Origin: Actinokineospora xionganensis
GTDB lineage: Bacteria; Actinomycetota; Actinomycetes; Mycobacteriales; Pseudonocardiaceae
DNA: 40,403 nucleotides
Assembly: GCF_014323725.1 (NCBI RefSeq)
Contig: NZ_JABVED010000024.1
Coordinates: forward strand, 1-40,403
Reading direction: 5' to 3'
Positions 7,967 through 15,854 of the stretch are shown here, in pieces. The first letter of the stretch is position 1; the number at the start of each line of letters is the position of its first letter. Made by a program: the position numbers and the translations under genes. The notes under the pieces were generated by a model. That model did not search any database. It was not told the DNA's origin and worked only from the letters and a program-made list of their open reading frames with translations.

Positions 7967-9240
7967 GTCTCCTAATTTGTCGGTGGTGGTCGTTAGGTTG
8001 ATCGGCATGTCCCGGTTCCGTCTTCAGCCGACACCTACGCAGGAGCAGGTGTTGTTGGAGCATTGTGGGCATGCCCGGTTCGTGTGAAACCTCGCGGTGG
8101 AGCAGCACGCGCACTGGAGGCCGGATCGTAAGACGGCACCGGGGTACATCGAGCAGGCGCGCCAGTCGACGCAGGCACGGGCGGCGAACCCGTGGCTGGC
8201 GGCCGGGTCGGTAATCGTGCGGCAGCAGGCGCTGCGGGACTTCGCCCAGGCTATGACGAACTTCTTCCGCCGAACCCACCGGCGGCCGACCTGGCGCACA
8301 CGCGGGCGGGGCGAGGGTTTCCGGATCGTGTCAGTAAAACCGGGTGATGTGCGCCGAGTGTCCCGCAAGGTCGGTGAGGTGCGGGTGCCCAAGGTGGGAT
8401 GGGTGCGGTTGCGCTGGTCGCGTGCCGCCGTCGATGGTGTGAAGTCCTATCGGGTCACCCGTGACCGGGCGGGCCGTTGGCATGTGGCGTTCGCCGTGGT
8501 GCCCGAGCCCATCGCCGGACCAGGCACGGGCGCCGTCGTGGGCGTGGACCGCGGTGTCGTGGTGTCGGCCGCGCTGTCCACAGGGGAACTGCTCTGCGCT
8601 CCCATTCTGCGTGGAAGCGAGAAGGCGCGGCTGCTGCGGCTGCAGCGCAAGCTCGCCCGGGCCCATTGCGGCTCCAACCGGCGCGGCAAGGCCAAAACGG
8701 CGATCGCGAAGCTCAAGGCCCGCGAGACCGACCGGCGCAAGGACTGGGTCGAGCAGACCCGCACCCGCCTGGCCCGAGAGTTCGACGTGATCGCGATCGA
8801 GAATCTCAAGATCAGCAACGTGACCTGGTCGGCGAAAGGCACCCAAAAGGCACCGTGCCCTGGTGTGCGGCAAAAGGCGGGCCTGAACTGGGGAATCCTG
8901 GTCAACGGGTGGGGCCTGCTGGTGACCCGGTTGGAGCGCAAGGCTCGCGGTCGGGTGGTGAAGGTCGATCCGCGGTTCACCGGTCAGCGTTGTTCGGCGT
9001 GTGGGGTCGTGGATCGGGAGGCGCGCGAGAGCCAAGCTGCCTTCCGGTGCCGGTCCTGCGCTTTGCCTGCAATGCGGATGTGAACGCGGCGCTGAACATT
9101 CGATTCGCGGCAGGGCATGCCGTGACGGCACGGGGAGGCCCGCCGTTGGGTGAGCCGGTGAACCGTGAACCTCAACACGACATCCTCGTAAGGTAGTCGA
9201 TGTTGAAATCCCTGGCCATCAGGCGGGGGAGGATGCCAAT
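7967..9240 (+). mobile_element. IS200/IS605-group TnpB element, copy 1 (decayed)
   Basis: Boundaries come from comparison with the two other relatives in this window. A shared left end begins with GTCTCCT and runs on through TTTGTCGGTGGTGGTCG (7967; compare 26460 on the minus strand and 39819). A shared right end runs through GTTGAAATCCC and GGCGGGGAGGATG to CCAAT (about 9240; compare 25953). Only tnpB is present; there is no tnpA Y1 transposase, so it is an IS1341-like element. The right end lies 14 bases before the start of the DUF255 gene. Confidence 0.75.
8007..9196 (+). pseudogene. tnpB: tnpB/OrfB, inactivated by a stop and a frameshift
   Basis: The frame begins MSRFRLQPTPTQEQVLLEHC and continues through the full RNA-guided nuclease family layout: helix-turn-helix start, RuvC Asp in VVGVDRGV, Glu in VIAIENLKI and zinc-ribbon cysteines CSACG and CRSC. 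Two lesions break it. Codon 27 is TGA at 8085-8087, where the sister copy at 26420 has Trp (ARFVWNLAVEQH). A one-base loss near 9059 shifts the frame just before the last catalytic motif NADVNAALN, which resumes in the next frame and runs to 9196. The rest is well preserved, so inactivation looks recent. Confidence 0.85.
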
Positions 9241-9254
9241 GAGAGGGTTGACGC

Positions 9255-11258
9255 ATGGCGAACCGGCTGCAACTCTCGACCAGCCCGTATCTGCTCCAGC
9301 ACGCCGACAACCCCGTCGACTGGTGGGAGTGGGGTCCGGAGGCGTTCGCCGAGGCCGCGCGCCGTGACGTGCCGGTGCTGCTGTCCATCGGCTACGCGGC
9401 CTGCCACTGGTGCCACGTGATGGCACACGAGTCGTTCGAGGACGCCGAGACGGCCGCGCTGATGAACGAGAACTTCGTCAACGTCAAGGTCGACCGGGAG
9501 GAACGGCCCGACGTCGACGCCGTCTACATGACCGCGACGCAGGCGATGACCGGGCACGGCGGCTGGCCGATGACGTGCTTCCTCACCCCAGAGGCGAAGC
9601 CGTTCCACTGCGGCACCTACTTCCCGCCGCAGCCGCGGCATGGGATGCCGTCGTTCCGGCAGTTGCTGGCGGCGGTCCGCGACGCGTGGTCCGCGCAGGA
9701 CGGCGAGGTCCGCGAGGCCGCCGACCGGATCGTCGAGGAGTTGGGCAAGCAGACCGGGCCGATGGTCGAGTCGATCGTCGACGAGGAGGTCCTGGCCGGG
9801 GCGGCCGCGTCGCTGCTCGGCGACTACGACCGGGTCAACGGGGGATTCGGCGGCGCGCCGAAGTTCCCACCGACGATGGTGCTGGAGTTCCTGCTGCGCC
9901 ACCACGAGCGCACCGGTTCGGTCGAGTCGCTGTCGATCGTGGAGGGCTCGATGCGGGCCATGGCCGACGGCGGGCTCAACGACCAGCTCGCGGGCGGGTT
10001 CGCCCGCTACAGCGTCGACGCGGGCTGGGTGGTGCCGCACTTCGAGAAGATGCTCTACGACAACGCCTTGCTGCTGCGGCTGGCCGCGCACCTGGTGCGG
10101 CGCACGGGAACCGAGCCCTACCGCGAGGTCGCCGTGGACACCGCCACCTTCCTGCTGCGTGACCTGGCCACCGCGGAAGGCGGGTTCGCCTCCTCCCTTG
10201 ACGCCGACACCGAGGGCGAGGAGGGGCTGACCTACGTCTGGAGTCCCGCGCAGCTCACGGACGTGCTCGGCGCCGAAGACGGGGCCTGGGCGGCGGAACT
10301 GCTCAGCGTCACCGAGTCCGGCACCTTCGAACACGGGACGTCCACGCTGCGCCTGAGCCGCGAGGTCGACGACGTGCCGCGCTGGCTGCGGGTCAAGTCG
10401 GCGCTGCTCGCCGCGCGGGACACCCGCCCGCAGCCGGGGCGCGACGACAAGGTCGTGACGGCGTGGAACGGCCTGGCCATCGCGGCGCTCACCGAGGCAG
10501 GCCTCGCCCTGGGTGAACCCGCGTGGATCACCGCCGCCGAGCGGGCCGCGGATCTGGTGCTGCGCCTGCACCTGGTCGACGGCAGGCTGCGCCGCACCTC
10601 ACGCGCGGGCGCGGTCGGCACCGCGGCGGGCGTCCTCGAGGACTACGCCTGCTTCGCCGACGCGCTCCTGGCTCTGCACCAGGCCACCGCCGACCAGCGC
10701 TGGCTCGACGCGGCGTGCGACCTGCTCGACACCGCCTTGGCCCACTTCGCCGACCCGACCATGCCCGGCGCCTTCCACGACACCGCCGACGACGCCGACG
10801 CCCTGGTGTGGCGCCCGGCCGACCCGGGCGACAACGCCTCACCGTCGGGCGCGTCCGCGTTGGCAGGGGCGCTTCTGGCCGGTTCGGCGCTGGCCGGGCC
10901 GGAGCGGGCCGACAGGTATCGGTCGGCGTGCGAGGAGGCGATCTACCGGGCGGGAATCCTGGCGTCGCGGGCGCCTCGGTTCGCGGGCCACTGGCTGACC
11001 GTCGCCGAGGCCGTCGCCCATGGACCCGTGCAGGTGGCCATCGTGGGTTCCCCGGCCGACCGCGCGGGCTTGGCGGAGGCAGCCCTCAAGCACGCGCCGG
11101 GCGGGGCGGTGGTGGTGGCCGGCGAACCGGGCTCGGCGCCGCTGCTGGCCGACCGGCCACTGGTGGACGGGCAGGCGGCGGCGTATGTGTGCCGGGGATA
11201 CGTGTGTGACCGGCCGCGAACGGCGGCGGAGGACCTGGTGGCGGCTCTGACGGGCTGA
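9255..11258 (+). CDS. DUF255 thioredoxin-domain protein (YyaL/Rv1084 family)
   Basis: This 667-residue protein belongs to the widely conserved family of YyaL and human SPATA20. An N-terminal thioredoxin-like domain (about 1-160) carries a CxxC pair, C50 and C53, in [17 protein letters not shown]. The rest is an alpha/alpha-barrel of the six-hairpin glycosidase type. The family has been annotated as thioredoxin domain-containing, and its substrate is unknown. The ATG at 9255 follows GAGAGGG at a spacing of about 8. The 5' region is unusual: the right end of a TnpB element lies immediately upstream, so little native leader can remain. It follows mca and the small membrane gene in mycobacterial synteny. 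Confidence 0.92.
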   Translation: MANRLQLSTSPYLLQHADNPVDWWEWGPEAFAEAARRDVPVLLSIGYAACHWCHVMAHESFEDAETAALMNENFVNVKVDREERPDVDAVYMTATQAMTGHGGWPMTCFLTPEAKPFHCGTYFPPQPRHGMPSFRQLLAAVRDAWSAQDGEVREAADRIVEELGKQTGPMVESIVDEEVLAGAAASLLGDYDRVNGGFGGAPKFPPTMVLEFLLRHHERTGSVESLSIVEGSMRAMADGGLNDQLAGGFARYSVDAGWVVPHFEKMLYDNALLLRLAAHLVRRTGTEPYREVAVDTATFLLRDLATAEGGFASSLDADTEGEEGLTYVWSPAQLTDVLGAEDGAWAAELLSVTESGTFEHGTSTLRLSREVDDVPRWLRVKSALLAARDTRPQPGRDDKVVTAWNGLAIAALTEAGLALGEPAWITAAERAADLVLRLHLVDGRLRRTSRAGAVGTAAGVLEDYACFADALLALHQATADQRWLDAACDLLDTALAHFADPTMPGAFHDTADDADALVWRPADPGDNASPSGASALAGALLAGSALAGPERADRYRSACEEAIYRAGILASRAPRFAGHWLTVAEAVAHGPVQVAIVGSPADRAGLAEAALKHAPGGAVVVAGEPGSAPLLADRPLVDGQAAAYVCRGYVCDRPRTAAEDLVAALTG

Positions 11259-11327
11259 CTTACCGCGAACCCTCGACAGGCCGTGAACCCCACCTGCCCA
11301 ATGCCGAGGGGTGTCTGCTGGGCCGCG

Positions 11328-11876
11328 TTATCGCTGGTGAGGTGCCATGGTCATGGCGTTGAAGCCTTCCACCATCGGCTTGGCGACGTGGCGGAAGCCC
11401 CAGCGGGTGTAGCGGACCGTGCGGCCGTCGGTGAAGGTCACGTGGGCGGTGGTCCGGCGGAACTTCCGCTCGGAGCGGACGTGGGTCACCGCGCCGACGG
11501 GGATGACGCCGAGGGGCTGTGCCGGGGTGGCGTTGCGGTCCACCCAGCGGCCCAGCCAACCCATGCTCGGCTCACCCACGCCCGCGGTGAAGATGGCGAC
11601 GACCAGGGCGATCAGCGCGTAAATCAGCAGGCAGCCGAAGAGGACTCCTCCGGGCGCGGCCAGGGCGATGGCCACCTCGCGGGGCGCGCCGGACCAGTGG
11701 ACGAGAGTGCCGATCCAGGCCAGTGCGAGAGCCCCCAGGACCGACCACCAGAACCGCCGGACCCAGTCCCGCCACCGGGTGGGCGAAGTGCTCACCGCGA
11801 CTCGCTGCGGCGTGAAGGACAGTTGGACGCGCCCGCCTGGACGCGAGTGCACGTAGTCGACCGAAATCACGATCAT
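11328..11876 (-). CDS. Hypothetical membrane protein
   Basis: I do not recognise a named family. The 182-residue product has two transmembrane helices, about residues 43-62 (FWWSVLGALALAWIGTLVHW) and 72-96 (ALAAPGGVLFGCLLIYALIALVVAI). Beta-rich soluble regions lie on both sides; the C-terminal part (VIPVGAVTHVRSERKF through DGRTVRYTRWGF) looks like a small beta-barrel. It is convergent with the DUF255 gene and divergent from the gene at 11992. The ATG at 11876 is the first start in the frame. Confidence 0.7.
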   Translation of the reverse strand: MIVISVDYVHSRPGGRVQLSFTPQRVAVSTSPTRWRDWVRRFWWSVLGALALAWIGTLVHWSGAPREVAIALAAPGGVLFGCLLIYALIALVVAIFTAGVGEPSMGWLGRWVDRNATPAQPLGVIPVGAVTHVRSERKFRRTTAHVTFTDGRTVRYTRWGFRHVAKPMVEGFNAMTMAPHQR

Positions 11877-11949
11877 CCCCCTGATGGTCGGCTCGGAGGA
11901 TAGCGAAGTCCGCCGACGGCGAACGTGGCCCCACGCTCGCTGTATCGGC

Positions 11950-11979
11950 GTAATGTCAGCAGTAACGTAATCTTGTAAT
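11950..11979 (+). promoter_or_regulatory. GTAAT repeats upstream of the 11992 gene
   Basis: Three GTAAT units start at 11950, 11967 and 11975 in an A/T-richer stretch, just before the AAGGAG ribosome site of the next gene. They may form an operator or the promoter core. The gene they precede has a ribbon-helix-helix-like C-terminus, so autoregulation is possible. No regulator is proven. Confidence 0.35.
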
Positions 11980-11991
11980 CAAGGAGCTGAC

Positions 11992-12546
11992 ATGCGCAGG
12001 ACCTGGAGCCACCGCCCTCGCGGCGGACAGTCCGACCTTCCCTCAGCCGACGACGCCGCGGGCTGGTTCTCCGGCAGGCTGCCCGACGGCTGGTTCACCG
12101 GTGAGCCCACCGTGACCGTCGACCGTGAGGAGATCCTCATCGTCGGCACCCTGCCCGACCTCGACGGCGACTACGCCGACGACGCCGCCCGCGCCGCCGC
12201 CGAGTCCGGCCGGATCTCCCGCTGGCGTGAAGCCACCCGCGACGAGCGCATCGAGATCGCCCGGCAGGCTGAACACCGCTATGCCCGGAAGGTGGCGTGG
12301 GGTGCGCGGCAGGGGTCGACCGAGGAGCTGTTCACGACGTTGTCGGTGCCGGTGATGACACGGCTACGACAGCCGGAACGACTCGTGCTGGACACCCTCG
12401 TCGACGCCGGGGTCGCACGGTCCCGGTCTGAGGCGCTGGCGTGGGCGGTTCGGCTGGTGGGGGTGCACGCCGAGGAGTGGCTCGGTGAGCTGCGGGAGGC
12501 CATGACCAAGGTTGATGATCTTCGGGCCAAGGGGCCTGAGCTTTAG
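11992..12546 (+). CDS. Conserved hypothetical protein, possible ribbon-helix-helix C-terminus
   Basis: The 184-residue actinobacterial protein has an N-terminal beta-rich part (GRLPDGWFTGEPTVTVDREE, then ILIVGTLPD, residues about 29-55) and an acidic linker. Its helical C-terminus (LSVPVMTRLRQPERLVLDTL, then VDAGVARSRSEALAWAVRLV) has the spacing of a ribbon-helix-helix or antitoxin-like DNA-binding unit. AAGGAG lies 6 bases before the ATG. It stands alone, with a hairpin directly after its stop. Function is unknown; a regulatory role is inference from the C-terminal pattern. Confidence 0.75.
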   Translation: MRRTWSHRPRGGQSDLPSADDAAGWFSGRLPDGWFTGEPTVTVDREEILIVGTLPDLDGDYADDAARAAAESGRISRWREATRDERIEIARQAEHRYARKVAWGARQGSTEELFTTLSVPVMTRLRQPERLVLDTLVDAGVARSRSEALAWAVRLVGVHAEEWLGELREAMTKVDDLRAKGPEL

Positions 12547-12555
12547 GCAGGTGGG

Positions 12556-12584
12556 TTCGGCCCGTTGCGTTTCACGGGGCCGAA
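12556..12584 (+). terminator. Hairpin after the 11992 gene
   Basis: TTCGGCCC (12556-12563) pairs with GGGCCGAA (12577-12584) across a 13-base loop, ten bases after the stop codon. There is no long T run, as is common for actinobacterial terminators. Confidence 0.55.
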
Positions 12585-12619
12585 ACGGTTGAGCCTGCTT
12601 GGCGGGCCGTCGGGTTCGT

Positions 12620-12686
12620 GGCAAGGCGAAGCAAGGCAAGGCGAGTTAAGCCAGGGCAGGCAAGGCAAACCTGGGCGAGGCAAACC
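12620..12686. repeat. Degenerate GGCAA tandem repeats
   Basis: A purine-rich stretch is built from short units of the form GGCAA, GGCGA and GGCAGG, e.g. GGCAAGGCGAAGCAAGGCAA. It lies between two hairpins in the gap 12547-12781, where I see no gene. Confidence 0.6.
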
Positions 12687-12731
12687 GGCGGGACACGCCA
12701 TCCTGTCGGGCCTGGTCAGGGTGGTTCGAAC

Positions 12732-12763
12732 TGAAGGGCCGTTCCGATCGGTCCGGCCCTTCA
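12732..12763 (-). terminator. Hairpin after the coiled-coil gene
   Basis: TGAAGGGCC (12732-12740) and GGCCCTTCA (12755-12763) form a perfect 9-bp stem. It lies 18 bases beyond the stop of the minus-strand gene 12782-13258, the expected place for its terminator. Confidence 0.6.
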
Positions 12764-12781
12764 CCGGGAGTCCTGTCGTGC

Positions 12782-13258
12782 TCAGGTGCGGTCGTGTTCG
12801 AGTCTGCCAATGCGTTCCTCGTAGGAGGCCATCGCGGTCAGGCGTGCGCGGACCCGCGCGTGTTCGTCGCGGATTTCGTCCACCAGGGAACGGGCTTCAC
12901 CGTTGTCGGCGTCCGTCGCGATGCCGATTTCCACGTTTCGCTCGAGGACTGCCAGCCGCTCGTCGACGGCCGCCACCTGGGTGCCCATCGCGCGGACCTC
13001 GTGGGTGGCGGTGTCCGTGCGCGGGCGCAGTTCGTCGGCGATGTGGCGGAGGTGCTCGACCTCACGGCGGAGCGCGCCGATCTCATCGCGCATCGCCTGG
13101 GTGGTGCGGTCGGCGTGGTCGATGGCGTGGCGTTCGGCCTGCTGCGCGTAGCGGGCCGCGATGGTTTCGATCCTTGGGCGGATTCGCCGCCAGACCGGCG
13201 AGCTGATCTGCCGGGCCGCGGCGCGCAGCAGTTCCTTGGCTTTTTCGGTGTCGCTCAT
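12782..13258 (-). CDS. Coiled-coil protein coupled to the sialyltransferase-like gene
   Basis: The 158-residue product is almost entirely helical. Heptad-rich segments cover residues about 55-150 (DEIGALRREVEHLRHIADEL, then VAAVDERLAVLERNV, then IRDEHARVRARLTAM). No membrane segment or enzyme motif is visible. Its ATG overlaps the stop of the upstream glycosyltransferase-like gene by ATGA, so the two are translated together. A scaffold or partner role for that enzyme is inference. I cannot assign a family. Confidence 0.75.
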   Translation of the reverse strand: MSDTEKAKELLRAAARQISSPVWRRIRPRIETIAARYAQQAERHAIDHADRTTQAMRDEIGALRREVEHLRHIADELRPRTDTATHEVRAMGTQVAAVDERLAVLERNVEIGIATDADNGEARSLVDEIRDEHARVRARLTAMASYEERIGRLEHDRT

Positions 13259-13935
13259 GGCAGCAGCTCGATCCTTCCTTCGGCGTCCCACTGCTTGAGC
13301 AGCTGAGATTCGAGCTGCAGGCGGTGTTCGGGGGTGACGTGGACCGGTTCGCCCCAGGCGTGCTGGAACGTCGTCTGGTCCGGGTTGTCCACAATGGACA
13401 TGCCAGTAAGGCGGGTGGTGGCCTCGGGGAACAGCTCGGTGAACAGGTACGCCGCGAACGTCCCCGTGGTGGCCCACGCGGGCTCGGCGAGATCCATCCC
13501 GAGCAGCTTCAGCAGCGGCACGGTGAACTCGTAGTTCGACACCGGCACGAACCCGAGGTCCCGCGGCCACCAGTGCGGCAGTTCCTCCGGCTCCCAGTGC
13601 AACCTGCCGGGCTCGACCATCAGGTACAGCCTGCTCGTGTAGTCCGCGAACGTGAACGGGCTGGCGAGCACCCCGCGGTGCAGCACGACCACGTCGCAAC
13701 GCCTGCCGAGCGCGGGCTCGGCGCCCGGCGTGTCCAACGCCAGGCTGGTCATCCGCACGACCAGGTCGCTGGAGTCGATCAGCGAGGCCCTGTCGGCGTC
13801 GGGGCCGACCGGCGAGTTGCCGACCACGGTTATCGTCCGAGGCCGCGACGCCTTGGCGTAGGCCGTGATCAGGTCGCGCAGCGCCGCGCGTCGCGTCGCA
13901 CTCATGGCTGCCGGGTCAGCCGGGGTGGGGAGCAT
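13255..13935 (-). CDS. Sialyltransferase-like (GT29-like) protein
   Basis: The 226-residue product begins its core with TITVVGNSPVG (35-44) followed by SLIDSSDLVVRMT (51-63). This resembles the CMP-binding L-motif of GT29 sialyltransferases (VGNS...IDS.D.V.R). A later WATTGTFAAYLFTELFPEA segment resembles the S-motif, and H/E-rich ends follow. It sits beside neuA, neuB and neuC, so transfer of a CMP-activated nonulosonic acid to a surface acceptor is likely (inference). An alternative ATG at 13905 would drop ten residues; the ATG at 13935 has AAGGG 9 bases upstream. It overlaps the coiled-coil gene by 4 bases. Confidence 0.75.
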   Translation of the reverse strand: MLPTPADPAAMSATRRAALRDLITAYAKASRPRTITVVGNSPVGPDADRASLIDSSDLVVRMTSLALDTPGAEPALGRRCDVVVLHRGVLASPFTFADYTSRLYLMVEPGRLHWEPEELPHWWPRDLGFVPVSNYEFTVPLLKLLGMDLAEPAWATTGTFAAYLFTELFPEATTRLTGMSIVDNPDQTTFQHAWGEPVHVTPEHRLQLESQLLKQWDAEGRIELLP

Positions 13936-13997
13936 CGGCGAGTGCCCTTACAGTCGGATCGGCAATGGACGGACGCGACACTGGAAGTGAGGCCGCG

Positions 13998-14693
13998 GTG
14001 CGGCGGTTGGTGGTGGCGGTGGTGCCCGCGCGAGGTGGCTCGGTCGGATTTCCCGGCAAGAACCTCGCGCCCTTCCTGGGACGCCCGCTGGTGGCCCACG
14101 CCGTGGCCACCGCGGCCGCGGCCCAAGGAGTGGACCGGGTCGTAGTCAGCACCGACGACCCCGACATCGCGGCGGCGGGCGCCGCGGCCGGAGCGGAGAC
14201 GGTGCGCAGGCCGGACATCCTGGCCGCCTGGGACAGCCGGACCGTGGACGCCGTCACGCACGCGGCCACCGCCCTCGGGCTGGCCGACGACACGCTGATC
14301 GTGCTCATCCAGCCGACGTCGCCGCTGCGGACCGCCGCCGACATCGAGGAATGCCTTGCCCTGCACGCGAACCGGGCCACCGGTTCGGTCGTGCAGATGA
14401 CCACCTCGGACGAACACCACCCGTGGAAGGCGTGCGTGCTCGTCGACGGCGTGCTGCGGCCCGCCCGCGACTGGCCCGACCTGGAGGCGCCCAGGCAGGC
14501 GCTGCCGCCGGTGCTGCGGCCCACCGGCGGTGTGTACGTGGTCGGCACGGGGGACTTGCGCGCGCACAACAGGTTCTTCGTGCCCGAGGTGCTGCCCCAG
14601 GTCGTCGACCCCGATCGGGCGGTGGACATCGATCGGGAGGACGATCTCGTGGTGGCCCGCCGCCGCGCCGAGGAACTCGGCCTGCGGGGCTGA
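13998..14693 (+). CDS. neuA: CMP-sialic acid (acylneuraminate) cytidylyltransferase NeuA
   Basis: NeuA activates a nonulosonic acid with CTP to give the CMP-sugar donor. The product (231 residues from this start) carries the nucleotide-binding N-terminus VVPARGGSVGFPGKNLAPFL, then VVVSTDDPDIA, the family motif IQPTSPLRTAADI, and C-terminal PTGGVYV and DIDREDDL. I prefer the GTG at 13998 because GGAAGTGAGG sits just upstream and the motif then starts near the N-terminus, as in relatives. An in-frame ATG at 13965 adds 11 residues. It is divergent from the sialyltransferase-like gene and ends 6 bases from neuC. Confidence 0.9.
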   Translation: MRRLVVAVVPARGGSVGFPGKNLAPFLGRPLVAHAVATAAAAQGVDRVVVSTDDPDIAAAGAAAGAETVRRPDILAAWDSRTVDAVTHAATALGLADDTLIVLIQPTSPLRTAADIEECLALHANRATGSVVQMTTSDEHHPWKACVLVDGVLRPARDWPDLEAPRQALPPVLRPTGGVYVVGTGDLRAHNRFFVPEVLPQVVDPDRAVDIDREDDLVVARRRAEELGLRG

Positions 14694-14699
14694 CCGGGG

Positions 14700-15854
14700 T
14701 CAGGCGCTGTCACCGGCGTCCTTCCATCGGTCGACGAACACCTTGTACAGCGCGGGCCGCCAGATGTCGGCGCCCTCCAGCAGATCGATGATCCGCCCGC
14801 GGGCGCCCGGCTCGCCGAAACCGTGGAACGCCGACGGTCGCGGCAGGGCTGCCGCCTTGGCGAGCGCCTCGATGATGGCGTCGCGTTCCGGAACCGCGTG
14901 CAGCACACCGGTCGCGTCGGTTCGCCCACGCTGCCTGCTCCCCACGTCGACACTGGGGGTGCCGAGCACCGGGGCCTCTCGCGCGCCCGCGGAGGAGTTG
15001 CCGAGCATCACCTCGGCGTGGCGCATCAGCGAGACGAAGTACTCGAACCGCATCGACGGCAGCCGGACGAAGCGCGGCCCGGTCAGCCGGTCGAGCTCGT
15101 GGCGGACGTCGGAGCAGCCCTCGTCGTTGTTCGGGTCGATGACGACCCAGTGGCCTTCGGTGGCGAGCACCGCGTCGACCACCGCCGCGGCGTGGCAGGC
15201 GTTGTGCTCGGGCTCCGTGGTCACGGGGTGCATCACCAGCACGCCGTAACGCTCGAAGGGGATCGCGTACCGTTCGCGGACCGTGTCGATCGTGGGCAGG
15301 TCCGGCGAGGTCAGGATGTCGATCTCGGGGCTGCCGACGACGAAGACGCGGTCGGCCTCCTCGCCGAGTTGCAGGAGGCGGTCCCGGGCGCGGTCGTTGG
15401 CCACCAGGTGCACGTGCGCGTGTTTGGAGATCGAATGGCGCAGGGTGTCGTCGATGGTGCCCGACAGCTCGCCGCCCTCGACGTGGATCACCCGCACGTT
15501 CGTCAGGGACCCGACCAGCGCCCCGGCCAGCGCCTCGACGCGGTCGCCGTGCACCACGATCGCGTCCGGCCGCTCCTCGTGGACGAGCCGGGTGAGCGCC
15601 TGCACGGTGTTGGCGAGCACGAGCGCCATCGGCTCGCCCTCGATCTGGTTCGGGATCTGGTGCAGCTGCCGCAGCCCGGCCCGCTCCACCTCGTGCACGG
15701 TGTAGCCGTAGCGGCGCAGCAGGTGCATGCCGGTGACCACGACGCGCGCCGAGAGGTTGTCGCTGTCCTGCACCGCCAGCATGATGTCGCGCAGCTTGCT
15801 GAAGTCCGCCCTGGTGCCGGTGACGAACAGCACCTCGCGGTGGTGCTCAGTCAT
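14700..15854 (-). CDS. neuC: UDP-N-acetylglucosamine 2-epimerase (hydrolysing) NeuC
   Basis: NeuC converts UDP-GlcNAc (or a modified UDP-sugar) to the free 2-epimer, which NeuB condenses with phosphoenolpyruvate. The 384-residue product has the GT-B epimerase layout: VLFVTGTRADFSKLRDIM at the start, HGDRVEALAGAL, the family motif HVEGGELSGTIDDTLRHSIS, VMHPVTTEPEHN, and GNSSAGAREAPVLGTPSV near the C-terminus. Its ATG overlaps the neuB stop by 8 bases, so neuB and neuC are coupled. Whether the substrate is UDP-GlcNAc or a diamino sugar (legionaminic type) cannot be told from sequence alone. Confidence 0.93.
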   Translation of the reverse strand: MTEHHREVLFVTGTRADFSKLRDIMLAVQDSDNLSARVVVTGMHLLRRYGYTVHEVERAGLRQLHQIPNQIEGEPMALVLANTVQALTRLVHEERPDAIVVHGDRVEALAGALVGSLTNVRVIHVEGGELSGTIDDTLRHSISKHAHVHLVANDRARDRLLQLGEEADRVFVVGSPEIDILTSPDLPTIDTVRERYAIPFERYGVLVMHPVTTEPEHNACHAAAVVDAVLATEGHWVVIDPNNDEGCSDVRHELDRLTGPRFVRLPSMRFEYFVSLMRHAEVMLGNSSAGAREAPVLGTPSVDVGSRQRGRTDATGVLHAVPERDAIIEALAKAAALPRPSAFHGFGEPGARGRIIDLLEGADIWRPALYKVFVDRWKDAGDSA

